Translations under genes and position numbers: made by a program | In this document: one piece after another, positions 33,947 through 42,266 of the stretch | Numbering within the stretch: the first letter of the stretch is position 1 | Layout: every line of letters starts with the position of its first letter | Assembly: GCA_965223095.1 (NCBI GenBank) | Contig: OZ244979.1 | Location: 2,356,001-2,420,000 of the forward strand | DNA from: J054 sp965223095 | GTDB lineage: Bacteria > Pseudomonadota > Gammaproteobacteria > Steroidobacterales > GCA-2729495 | Direction: 5' to 3' | Length of the DNA stretch: 64,000 bases | The notes under the pieces: generated by a model | What the model was told of the DNA's origin: nothing | Seen by the model: only the letters and a program-made list of their open reading frames with translations | Databases searched by the model: none

Positions 33947-35302
33947 TTAGAAGCGCCAACCTAGCCCTCGCCAGCCAATCCCTAGAAACACATAGTTGTT
34001 TCTGGCGTCCGCTTCTATGGTCGCTGGTTCTAAACCTAAAAACCGATCTTCAACCCAGGTGTAGGCGTAGGTCGCGCGCAGGCTCCAATGAGGTGAAAAG
34101 TGCCACCGCAAGCTGAGGCTGCCGTTGAAATAGTCCTGCTTTACGGGGAATAGTGTCGCCGCAATCTCTTGTTGGTAGTACAGCAGGCCTAGGGTAGCAG
34201 TGACATTGGCTTGAAAGCGATGGTTCGCTGTCACCGAAAGGGTATCTCTAACCGTTTCTGCGCCGTTTGAATTCGGTGACACGATTCTATCCAACTTGAG
34301 CTTGTAGTTTGTTTGCTCACTCGTCTTTGTTAGCTGTAGTCTGCCGGTAATCTCATCACTGCTGTACTTGGTTAGACAGTCTCTAATGTTTCCAAATAGT
34401 AATTCGATAAAACTAGAGCAATTACCGAACGCATTTGGCTGCAACTCCGATTCGCCGCGTGTCTTGTGAGCCCCAATGGATAAGGAACCGCCTAAGGTTT
34501 CGTTGAGCTGGTAGGTCATGAATAGGTCCGTACCATAGCCGGTGCTCTGGTTTGTCTGGCCAGACAGCGGTTCGATCGCGTCGAAATCCGAGCCGTTAAC
34601 CGCAATGCCAATATTTATCTTGGCAGTGAATACGCGTTCAATGGAGGCGCTCGCTGAGTAGTATTCATAGTCAAACCGCCGGCTTTGCGTGCCTCGCCGA
34701 TAGCTAATGTCGCTGTACGAGCCGTCGAGACGAAGATTTACCCGGGGTGATAGCGCGTAGCTCCAACCCGGCGAGAAATAAAATCGTCTTTGTCGATCTT
34801 CAATCACATTGAGGTCAGCCGATCCACCGCTTTCGTTATCGCCCGCCGTGTTGACTTCGCTACGCCGGATACTGACATCGTTGTAACCGAGTCGTGCGTT
34901 AGTTGCAGATTTTTGCGTGCGCGTACTCAGCGTTAGAGGCAGGTAGTAGTCCTCCTCTTCCAGGTCTTGGTCGTTCTTGTCCGCATAAAACTCCGCCAAT
35001 AGACGCGGTCTAAAGTCGATCGTCGAGCGAGCGGTTCTAAAAGAAATTTGCATTTTTCCGTCGGCCGATACGCCCTCCGCCTCGTCGCTAGTGTTCCGGC
35101 TGAGTCGCGCATTGCTTTCATAAACCCCACCCAAATCCAACATCGGCACTATAGATAGCTCCGCAGCGGATAGCGGAACAAACGCGAGTAGGCACACCAA
35201 CCCTAGCGCGGCGAGCAATTGCGACGTCTTGGTAGGGCGGGGCAGGCTGAGGCCACCGTAAAAAGCGGGCCTGGATAGCTGCTTGAGACTCCGATATGTC
35301 AT
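33947..35302 (-). CDS. Outer-membrane beta-barrel protein (XrtA/PEP-CTERM-locus associated)
   Basis: A 451-residue secreted protein. A basic N-terminus and hydrophobic core (LLAALGLVCLLAFVPLSA) precede a probable signal cleavage before AELSIVPMLDLGGVYESNARLS, the start typical of the large outer-membrane proteins of these loci. The rest is alternating hydrophobic and polar strands, and it ends in WRF with a terminal Phe, as many outer-membrane barrels do. It may form the outer-membrane export channel or a partner of the Wza-like protein. Its start overlaps the export gene stop by one base (TAATG). Confidence 0.78.
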   Translation of the reverse strand: MTYRSLKQLSRPAFYGGLSLPRPTKTSQLLAALGLVCLLAFVPLSAAELSIVPMLDLGGVYESNARLSRNTSDEAEGVSADGKMQISFRTARSTIDFRPRLLAEFYADKNDQDLEEEDYYLPLTLSTRTQKSATNARLGYNDVSIRRSEVNTAGDNESGGSADLNVIEDRQRRFYFSPGWSYALSPRVNLRLDGSYSDISYRRGTQSRRFDYEYYSASASIERVFTAKINIGIAVNGSDFDAIEPLSGQTNQSTGYGTDLFMTYQLNETLGGSLSIGAHKTRGESELQPNAFGNCSSFIELLFGNIRDCLTKYSSDEITGRLQLTKTSEQTNYKLKLDRIVSPNSNGAETVRDTLSVTANHRFQANVTATLGLLYYQQEIAATLFPVKQDYFNGSLSLRWHFSPHWSLRATYAYTWVEDRFLGLEPATIEADARNNYVFLGIGWRGLGWRF

Positions 35303-35895
35303 TACGGTACGACTATAGTATCGCCAGGGCGTAGTAGGATGTTTTGATTTAATTTTTTCCCTTTTTCTATATCGCTATATTGAAATTTTATTGCACGGAG
35401 CTCGCCGTTGTAACGCCGGAGAATCCGTACATCATTTTTCTGTGCAAAAGGTGTGAAGCCGCCGGCCATGGCTAGAGCTTGAGTGACATCGAGATTGGAG
35501 TTGGCGACAAATTCACCGGGGCGATTAACCTGCCCTAATACGTAGACCTTATTCCCCAATAGCTGATCGATAGCGACGGTTACTTCGGGGTCGGGTATGT
35601 ACTTTCCTAACTGTCGAATGAGCTCAGCTTGAACTTGTCGTACCGACTTGTTTTTGGCATCAATCTCGCCGGCCAGCGGGAATGAAAATGAGCCATCGGG
35701 GCGCACCAATACTTGTCTCTGTAGGTCTTCCTCTTTCCACACTGTCACGGTTAGAACGTCTCCTGGATTGATCGTATAGGGGGCGACCGCGACGGGCGAA
35801 GATTCTTGGGCCGACAATGGGGGGGTAAACGTGAGCAAGCTGACCATCAGCGCCGCCGTAATTTTGGCTATATGTAGTTTGACTCTGGGGAACAT
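35302..35895 (-). CDS. Polysaccharide export protein, Wza-like (XrtA-locus type)
   Basis: A 197-residue periplasmic export protein. The signal peptide (ITAALMVSLLTFTPPLSAQ) lacks a lipobox Cys. It is followed by the poly-export domain (YTINPGDVLTVTVWKEEDLQRQV) and an SLBB domain (VYVLGQVNRPGEFVANSNLDVTQALAMAGGFT), ending in LRPGDTIVVP. It is the short form found with exosortase-A loci. It should conduct or dock the polymer in the periplasm, with the downstream barrel as the outer-membrane partner. The usual next genes (Wzc-like chain-length protein and tyrosine kinase) are not in the window. Confidence 0.9.
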   Translation of the reverse strand: MFPRVKLHIAKITAALMVSLLTFTPPLSAQESSPVAVAPYTINPGDVLTVTVWKEEDLQRQVLVRPDGSFSFPLAGEIDAKNKSVRQVQAELIRQLGKYIPDPEVTVAIDQLLGNKVYVLGQVNRPGEFVANSNLDVTQALAMAGGFTPFAQKNDVRILRRYNGELRAIKFQYSDIEKGKKLNQNILLRPGDTIVVP

Positions 35896-36228
35896 TTTGA
35901 CCTCACTTTGGGCGGGACGATGAAAACGTCTCTACCACGATATTAACCACTATCGCGAATGTTACTTGGTAGTGGCCGGCGACGGAAATATCGTTTGGCG
36001 ACTCGGCAGGATTTGATCGGTCTTGTGGTATCCAACGGCTGCCCAGGTCTGGTCCGCTGCCGGCAGAAGGCCAGTGTCACTGGTGCCGTTCGACATAATT
36101 GTGTGATTCGCGGAAAAGTATGGGCAGGCGAGTATAATCTCGACCGGTTAATCGATGGTCCATCAGTTTCCTTTACGGTCAAGATGGTCAGCCATTGATT
36201 CGGAGGGCGAGTAGTCTGTAGATAGACC
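35896..36228. other. Divergent intergenic region (333 bases)
   Basis: It separates the leftward export operon and the rightward WecA-like gene, so it should hold promoters both ways. A TATAAT is at 36133-36138 on the plus strand, without a good -35. A minus-strand GG-N10-GC spacing (36059-36072, TGGCCT at -24) is possible but weak. Short reading frames here show no family-like sequence. Confidence 0.4.
36133..36138 (+). promoter_or_regulatory. Possible -10 element for the WecA-like gene
   Basis: TATAAT occurs on the plus strand about 90 bases before the ATG at 36229. No convincing -35 hexamer is seen at the standard spacing, so the call rests on the -10 alone. Confidence 0.3.
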
Positions 36229-37488
36229 ATGATTTTCCTTGTAGCGCCACTGTTGTCATTTGCAGCCGCGTTGCTGCTTATATTGGTTCTTCGTCCTATT
36301 GCCATGCGCACCGGGATGTTGGACTTCCCGAATGAGCGCAGCAGTCACCGCGCACCAACGCCTCTGGTAGGTGGTGTAGCGATATTTCTGGCATTTTTCG
36401 CGGGCGGAACAGCGGCTGTCGCCCATGGCTTGCTGGTTTTAAACAGCTATTCATTTAGTTTGTTGGTTGGCAGCCTGCTGCTTGTGGTCGTGGGTATGAT
36501 CGATGACATTCGGCCCTTGAGCACCCTGGTGAGATTCGCGGTACAAATTGTTGCGAGTCTCGTAATGATTTACGGCGGCGGCGTCGTCTTAGATGATTTG
36601 GGTGCTATGTTGCCGTCGGGCGGCACGCTTGAGTTGGGATTCATGGCTGTGCCTTTTACCGTGTTTGCCACGCTGGGCGTGATCAATGCGTTGAATATGT
36701 GCGATGGCCTCGATGGTCTTAGCGGAACATTGGCGCTGATTTCCATAACCGGTCTCATGATTGCGGCCACGGTTAACGGCGCGTTCGCGGACGCTCTGCT
36801 ATTGGCATTGCTAGCGGCCGGTATCATCGGCTTTTTGTGCTTTAATTTGCGCTTGCCCGGGCGTAAGCGGGCTGCGGTGTTCATGGGCGACGCCGGCAGT
36901 ATGCTGCTTGGTTTCCTGTTGACTTGGTTCGCGATTTCCTTATCGCAAGCGCCGGATCGTGCCATCACCCCCGCCGTGGCCCTTTGGTTCATCATGTTGC
37001 CGATATTTGACACGGTGTCGATGATGTTACGCCGCCTAATGAGCGGCCGTTCGCCATTTTCGGCGGACCGCGAGCACATTCACCATGTGTTTTTGCTGGC
37101 TGGCTTCGGCGTCAATGAAACCGTCACGATCATGTCCGCCGCGGCCCTTATTGGTGTGGGCATTGGACTACTAAGCATGGATCTCAACGCGACCGACTTC
37201 TATGTCGCGGGATTCTTTCTGATCGCTGGCATCCTGTATTTTTGGATGATACTGCGCGCCTGGAAATTCATGCGATTCATAGAACGTTCTATGAATCGGC
37301 GTCGTTCGTTGCCTGACCGACGTAATGAGGATAGACGTCAAAATCGCGATCCCAACTACGTTGGCCCTGAACGCCGCTCGCTCCGTGACCGGAGAACGCG
37401 GGTTCGTCGTAGTGCTGAGATGGGTTCGGTCCGCGATGGTGGACAGCACCATCGCGGACTACAGGAGCTTGAGTCGGATCAGACATAA
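36229..37488 (+). CDS. WecA/MraY-like polyprenyl-phosphate sugar-1-phosphate transferase with Arg-rich tail
   Basis: A polytopic enzyme of 419 residues that primes glycans on undecaprenyl phosphate. About ten membrane segments carry the family motifs: RSSHRAPTPLVGG, MIDDIRPL (Asp92, Asp93), NALNMCDGLDGLSG, FMGDAGSMLLGF and HIHHVF. The final 65 residues are cytosolic-looking and repeat Asp-Arg-Arg (SLPDRRNEDRRQ, GPERRSLRDRRT). This tail is not part of the catalytic family. Its gene end overlaps the convergent transferase gene by 10 bases. Together with the sugar transferase at 29.4 kb it gives two priming enzymes in one locus. Confidence 0.88.
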   Translation: MIFLVAPLLSFAAALLLILVLRPIAMRTGMLDFPNERSSHRAPTPLVGGVAIFLAFFAGGTAAVAHGLLVLNSYSFSLLVGSLLLVVVGMIDDIRPLSTLVRFAVQIVASLVMIYGGGVVLDDLGAMLPSGGTLELGFMAVPFTVFATLGVINALNMCDGLDGLSGTLALISITGLMIAATVNGAFADALLLALLAAGIIGFLCFNLRLPGRKRAAVFMGDAGSMLLGFLLTWFAISLSQAPDRAITPAVALWFIMLPIFDTVSMMLRRLMSGRSPFSADREHIHHVFLLAGFGVNETVTIMSAAALIGVGIGLLSMDLNATDFYVAGFFLIAGILYFWMILRAWKFMRFIERSMNRRRSLPDRRNEDRRQNRDPNYVGPERRSLRDRRTRVRRSAEMGSVRDGGQHHRGLQELESDQT

Positions 37489-38147
37489 GCAAGGGTAAAA
37501 ACGGCGTTGCGCGCGTGGATAAAACGGCCTTGCAAACGCGCAACCAGGTCTGCTGGAAGACTTGGCGCCTTGCTGATCCTAAAGCTTGAGTCTAGTATCG
37601 AGACTTCAATTTGTACCTCCTTAAAGTCGATATACCGACCCGTGTGTGGCCACAGGCATTTGTATATGCTTTCCTTAGCGCTGAAGATTAGCCTCGCGTC
37701 GATATTGGGATGATTCTTTGCCTGCAGCATGGCTAATTCTTCAGGTAGGCAGATTAATTCCACAACTTCCTTGCGCAGTGTTCCGCGCGTTTCCAGGTCG
37801 ATGCCGATCCCCGCTAGGGAGTGCCGATGAACTGCGGTGGCGGCGGCACGGCCGTCGCTGTGTGTGATGCTGCCGGCTATTCCCCGTGGCCAGATCGGCT
37901 CACGCCTTTTTCCCATGGGGATCGCGCATGCAGGTTCGCCCAGCTGGCGTAGGGCGAGTCTCGCGCAGTGTCGTCCGTGACGAAAGCTAGCCACGCGGCG
38001 CGGTGACATACCAATGGCAGCCAATAATTCCTCTGACTCAAGCGGCATCGCGTCAGCGGCTTGCTCACTAAAGTGCCAGCCGACGCCGGCCGGCAGCAAT
38101 CGGGCGCAGCGCGTGGACCAGTCCGGCGCATGTTGTGCTTGGCTCAT
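37479..38147 (-). CDS. 4'-phosphopantetheinyl transferase (EntD/Sfp type)
   Basis: About 222 residues. Motifs are GSITHS, GIGIDLE (metal-binding Asp and Glu) and FSAKESIYK, the full set for EntD-like enzymes. It transfers phosphopantetheine from CoA to carrier-protein serines. It sits at the end of the exopolysaccharide locus, which encodes two ACPs, so these are its likely targets. A TTG at 38186 would add 13 residues; I prefer the ATG at 38147, though neither has a good ribosome site. Confidence 0.85.
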   Translation of the reverse strand: MSQAQHAPDWSTRCARLLPAGVGWHFSEQAADAMPLESEELLAAIGMSPRRVASFRHGRHCARLALRQLGEPACAIPMGKRREPIWPRGIAGSITHSDGRAAATAVHRHSLAGIGIDLETRGTLRKEVVELICLPEELAMLQAKNHPNIDARLIFSAKESIYKCLWPHTGRYIDFKEVQIEVSILDSSFRISKAPSLPADLVARLQGRFIHARNAVFTLAYV

Positions 38148-38275
38148 CAGGCCAGTCTGCCAGCGTGGGAGAAGCGGGCCAAGCAAAGCCGTCTCTTAAC
38201 CATTTGATCGTTGCGGATGTTGCTGGTGATAGAGGCTGCTAGAATTGCCGGCCGCCAAATCATCAGCCGTGAGCA

Positions 38276-39703
38276 ATGACCCTAAGAACCCGCTTCGCGC
38301 CAAGCCCCACCGGTTACCTCCATATCGGTGGTGTTCGGACCGCTTTGTTCAGTTGGCTATACGCGCGTCGCCATGGCGGTGACTTCATATTAAGAATTGA
38401 AGACACGGATCGCGCGCGTTCCACTCAGGCCTCCGTGGACGCGATTCTGCAAGGCTTGGAGTGGGTCGGCTTGTCCTGGGACGAAGGCCCGTATTTTCAA
38501 AGTGAGCGCCTGGATCGCTATCAGTCCATGGCCGAAAAATTGCTGGATCAGGGACTGGCCTACCGTTGTTATTGCACGACGGAAGAATTAGATGATTTGC
38601 GTGCCAGTCAGGTGGCGGCGGGGCAGAACCCTGGCTATGACGGCCGTTGCCGCCATCGGCATACGCCGCGCGCCGGGGTGGATCCGGTTATCCGATTTCG
38701 GATGCCGGATGCTGGGCAACTAATGGTTGATGATCAAGTCCGCGGTAAAGTTGTTTTTGAGAATGCCGATTTTGACGATTTGATCATCATGCGCAGTGAC
38801 GGCAGTCCGACGTTTCACTTTACCGTGGTGGTAGATGACGCCGATATGGAAATCACTCACGTTATCCGCGGCGATGACCATCTAAATAACACTCCAAAGC
38901 AAGTGAACCTAATTAAGGCTTTGAATTTGCCGGTGCCGGTCTATGCACATGTTCCTATGATTTTAGGAGAAGATGGCAGCCGGCTGTCAAAACGGCATGG
39001 CGCGGTCAGCGTACTTGAATACCGGGAACAAGGTTATCTGCCAGCGGCATTGATCAACTACTTAGCGCGCTTAGGCTGGTCTCATGGCGATCAAGAGATT
39101 TTTTCTTTGGCCGAATTGATCGAGCTTTTTGATATTGCCGACGTGAATGCATCGGCGTCAAAATTTAATCCGGACAAGCTGAAATGGGTTAATCAGCAGT
39201 ATATCCAGGTAGCGGATGCGAGGGACTTGATCGAGGACTTGCGCTGCAATTTAGTCGCCGAAGGTCTTGATCCCGACAAAGGGCCGGCTTTGGAGTTGGT
39301 CATCGAAGCTTTTCGTGAACGCGCAATCAGTTTGCGTGAGATGGCCAAGAGCGCCCATTATTTGTTCCGGGATTTTGATGCGTTTGATCCCGCTGCGGCC
39401 AAGAAGACGTTGCGGCCGGTTATCCAAAAACCGCTGTTTGAGTTGCGCAATCGACTGGCAGATTTGGATGATTGGCACCGAGATTCGATTCGGGCGGCCG
39501 TTGAAGCAACGGCCGCCGCCTTCGATTTGGGATTCGGCAAGCTGGGTCAGCCGCTGCGTGTGGCGCTGTCTGGTGGTTCGGTCTCGCCACCCATTGATGT
39601 GACGGCCGAGTTGGTGGGTCGCCAGAGAGCATTGGCGAGACTCGATGCGGCACTGAGTTTTATCGAGCAGCGGGCGGCTGCTGTGGCGCCGGGCGATTCT
39701 TGA
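38276..39703 (+). CDS. gltX: Glutamyl-tRNA synthetase
   Basis: A class I aminoacyl-tRNA synthetase of 475 residues, full length for the bacterial enzyme. HIGG (16-19, the HIGH equivalent) and SRLSKRHGA (about 234-242, the KMSKS equivalent) are intact, as are RIEDTDRARS and HVIRGDDHLNNTPKQ. It charges tRNA-Glu and is followed directly by tRNA-Ala and tRNA-Glu genes. The tRNA promoter begins inside its stop codon. Confidence 0.97.
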   Translation: MTLRTRFAPSPTGYLHIGGVRTALFSWLYARRHGGDFILRIEDTDRARSTQASVDAILQGLEWVGLSWDEGPYFQSERLDRYQSMAEKLLDQGLAYRCYCTTEELDDLRASQVAAGQNPGYDGRCRHRHTPRAGVDPVIRFRMPDAGQLMVDDQVRGKVVFENADFDDLIIMRSDGSPTFHFTVVVDDADMEITHVIRGDDHLNNTPKQVNLIKALNLPVPVYAHVPMILGEDGSRLSKRHGAVSVLEYREQGYLPAALINYLARLGWSHGDQEIFSLAELIELFDIADVNASASKFNPDKLKWVNQQYIQVADARDLIEDLRCNLVAEGLDPDKGPALELVIEAFRERAISLREMAKSAHYLFRDFDAFDPAAAKKTLRPVIQKPLFELRNRLADLDDWHRDSIRAAVEATAAAFDLGFGKLGQPLRVALSGGSVSPPIDVTAELVGRQRALARLDAALSFIEQRAAAVAPGDS

Positions 39704-39727
39704 CACCCCTCGGGGGCGTGGTAGAGT
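39700..39727 (+). promoter_or_regulatory. Promoter of the tRNA-Ala/tRNA-Glu unit
   Basis: TTGACA (39700-39705) and TAGAGT (39722-39727) are 16 bases apart. The downstream CTCGCC is the GC-rich discriminator usual at stable-RNA promoters under stringent control. It would start transcription about 8 bases before the tRNA-Ala acceptor and overlaps the gltX stop codon. Confidence 0.7.
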
Positions 39728-39741
39728 CTCGCCAAATTTTC

Positions 39742-39817
<76 letters not shown>

Positions 39818-39834
39818 GATTCCCGATTCACATT

Positions 39835-39909
39835 GTCCCCATCGTCTAGCGGTTAGGACTCCGCCCTTTCACGGCGGCAACAGGGGTTCGAGTCCCCTTG
39901 GGGACGCCA
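39835..39909 (+). tRNA. tRNA-Glu (anticodon TTC)
   Basis: A full tRNA of 75 bases with encoded CCA. The acceptor GTCCCCA pairs with TGGGGAC, and the anticodon loop CTTTCAC gives TTC. It is the substrate of the synthetase encoded just upstream. Confidence 0.97.
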
Positions 39910-39914
39910 TTTTC

Positions 39915-39940
39915 GCAATACCCGCGTTCCGCGGTATTGC
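39915..39940 (+). terminator. Hairpin terminator after tRNA-Glu
   Basis: GCAATACCCGCG pairs with CGCGGTATTGC across a TTC loop with one bulged C. The following bases (TTATCC) are only weakly T rich, so termination may be partial. Confidence 0.5.
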
Positions 39941-40138
39941 TTATCCAGGGTGTCAATTGGTACCTCGTGCCGGGCCGCGGACGAAGCTGTCTGTGGAGTA
40001 GCTTGTGAGACGGCATTCCGCCCTATGATCTAGTTCCCAACCCAATGGCTCCTAATGGCTTATTATTCTACGCTGGGTTTGTTGCTGGGATGCATTGCTG
40101 CCGACGCTCCGCCGGGGTGTTGATGGCGCCTGCTTGTT

Positions 40139-42244
40139 GTGCCTGAAATAGCGATTGGTTCTTCCGCCGGTTATCTGGTCGCCGGCCTTAGCTTTTTCCT
40201 AATGGGCTTGCTCACACTTATTGGTGCGAGCGGATTGCTCCGTGGACATCGGCTATCCCTTGCTGCAACCGGGATGCTATGGGCGGCTTATCACGGCTTG
40301 TCAAATTTGCCGCTGGCAACGGCGCTACGGCAGCCGGTCAATTTTGCCGTTGAGGCCCTGTTCTTGCTGGTTTGGTTTGCTCTGCTGTATCGATTGCTGC
40401 GCGGTCCTTACAAGCAGTCAATGCCCGAAACGGTGCGGCGGGCGTTATTGCTGTTTTGGTTATTGTTGGTCGCTAGTGGCATCTTGGTGGCCTGGTTATC
40501 AAATCGTGTACTGTTCCCAGCCGGTGTTTTTTATGACCTGATTCTTCTCAGCGCGGCCTTGGTTTGCTTGGCGCTATCCGCGCAGCTCCATCGTGATGCG
40601 CCCGTGGAAGACCACGGCGCCTTGCAGTTATTCACCTGGGCCGGCGCCTTGACGGGTGGATCGCAGGCTGTGATCTTCGCTCTCGCCGCCTTGTCGACGG
40701 AGGTCGGCAATCAGTACTCGGTGTTCCGCACGGTTCCCATCTCGCTGGCATCACTATTGTTGATCGCGGCCGCTCGCCGGCGTCCGCAATGGTCGCTGGC
40801 AATTTTTGTGTCGCCCCAAGCGCGTGCTTATGCGCCCAGGCTCTTGGGCATGTTGGCAATTCTAGCTTTGCTTGCTGTCACCGTACCGGCTTTTCGTGCC
40901 TTGCCGTCGGCAGCTTCGGCGAATTTAGCTTTGGGCTTTGTGCCTATCCTGGGTTTACCGGTGGCCGCCCTGCTATTTTCCGAAGATATTAGCGCGCGCT
41001 TGCGGGTATTTATCAGCAAACACTTCTTGCCCTTTCGCTATGACTATCGCGAGGAATGGCTGCGTCTAATCGACACCCTGGCATCGCCGGTGCACCGCTT
41101 GCCGCTGCCAGAACGTGCTATCAAGGCCGTTGCGCAAATTGTTGGCAGTCCAGCTGGCGTGCTTTGGCTGCGGCGGACCGACGATGAAGCCTTCATCTGC
41201 GCTGCACGCTGGAATACTAGAGCCTGGCCCGATCAACCCGTGGCGCCGGACGATCCGGTACTAGAATTCATGCGAGAGCGTCAGTGGATTATGGATACGG
41301 CTGAACTAAATCGAGACCCGGAGCTTTATGCTGGATTGCAAAGGCCAGAGTGGTTGGAGCGCTTTCCAGACGCCTTGTTAGTTGTACCGTTGATCAGCAG
41401 TGAAATGCTGATAGGTTTTATCGTCTTGTTTCAGTCGAGCTCAGCATTTCGCTTGACCTTCGAAGAGATTGATTTGTTGCGAACCTCGGGCCGCCAAATA
41501 GCCGCCTATCTTGCCCAGTATCAAGCCGACCAGCAGTTGGCCGAGGTGCAACAGTTCGAGGCTTTCAATCGCTTAACCGCATTCGTTATGCATGACCTGA
41601 AGAATCTGATCGCTCAGCAGTCCTTGGTGGTAAAAAATGCTTCCCGTCATAAGGACAATCCTGCATTTTTCGAAGATGCCATCGCGACCATCGATAACTC
41701 CGTGGGCCGGATGAGCCGTTTACTGAAGCAGCTGCAAAGCGGTGAATCGGCGGGTCCGCGCCAGCAAGCGCGATTGGCTAACATGCTTCGGGAGAGCGTC
41801 GAACGCAGCGCAGGGCGTAAGCCCGAGCCCGTGCTTGAGCTGCCAGAAACAGCATTGGTTGCAACTTTAGAGCGCGAGAGATTTGTAGCCATTGTCGCTC
41901 ACTTGATTCGTAACGCGCAGGATGCGACCGCCGCGGATGGCACCGTAACAGTAGTGCTTAGGCAAGTGGGTGATGCGGCTGAGGTAGAAATCGCCGATGA
42001 TGGCAGCGGCATGGAAGCGGAATTTGTCCGCAGCCGGCTATTTCGGCCGTTCGACAGCACAAAGGGCAGTAAGGGCATGGGCATTGGTGCTTATCAGGCT
42101 CGCGCCTTCGTGGTTGAGGCGGGCGGCAGTCTCGATGTTTGGTCGGAACCTGGACGCGGCAGCCGCTTCACCATTCGAATTCCGGCTCGTGTTGCCGACG
42201 ATACCGCTGCTTTGAAGACCGCTGAGCAGTTAAGATCAAGCTAA
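40139..42244 (+). CDS. prsK: XrtA/PEP-CTERM-system histidine kinase PrsK
   Basis: A 701-residue membrane sensor kinase. About eight or nine N-terminal helices (to about residue 290) replace a periplasmic sensor. A GAF-like domain follows. The phospho-accepting His is in FVMHDLKNL (His485), the N-box is LIRNAQDA, and the ATP-binding boxes are ADDGSGM and GSKGMGIGAYQAR. It phosphorylates the response regulator encoded 22 bases downstream. In other bacteria this pair controls PEP-CTERM and exopolysaccharide genes. The start is GTG. Confidence 0.93.
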   Translation: MPEIAIGSSAGYLVAGLSFFLMGLLTLIGASGLLRGHRLSLAATGMLWAAYHGLSNLPLATALRQPVNFAVEALFLLVWFALLYRLLRGPYKQSMPETVRRALLLFWLLLVASGILVAWLSNRVLFPAGVFYDLILLSAALVCLALSAQLHRDAPVEDHGALQLFTWAGALTGGSQAVIFALAALSTEVGNQYSVFRTVPISLASLLLIAAARRRPQWSLAIFVSPQARAYAPRLLGMLAILALLAVTVPAFRALPSAASANLALGFVPILGLPVAALLFSEDISARLRVFISKHFLPFRYDYREEWLRLIDTLASPVHRLPLPERAIKAVAQIVGSPAGVLWLRRTDDEAFICAARWNTRAWPDQPVAPDDPVLEFMRERQWIMDTAELNRDPELYAGLQRPEWLERFPDALLVVPLISSEMLIGFIVLFQSSSAFRLTFEEIDLLRTSGRQIAAYLAQYQADQQLAEVQQFEAFNRLTAFVMHDLKNLIAQQSLVVKNASRHKDNPAFFEDAIATIDNSVGRMSRLLKQLQSGESAGPRQQARLANMLRESVERSAGRKPEPVLELPETALVATLERERFVAIVAHLIRNAQDATAADGTVTVVLRQVGDAAEVEIADDGSGMEAEFVRSRLFRPFDSTKGSKGMGIGAYQARAFVVEAGGSLDVWSEPGRGSRFTIRIPARVADDTAALKTAEQLRSS

Positions 42245-42266
42245 GGAAAGCAGGGAGCGTTATACC

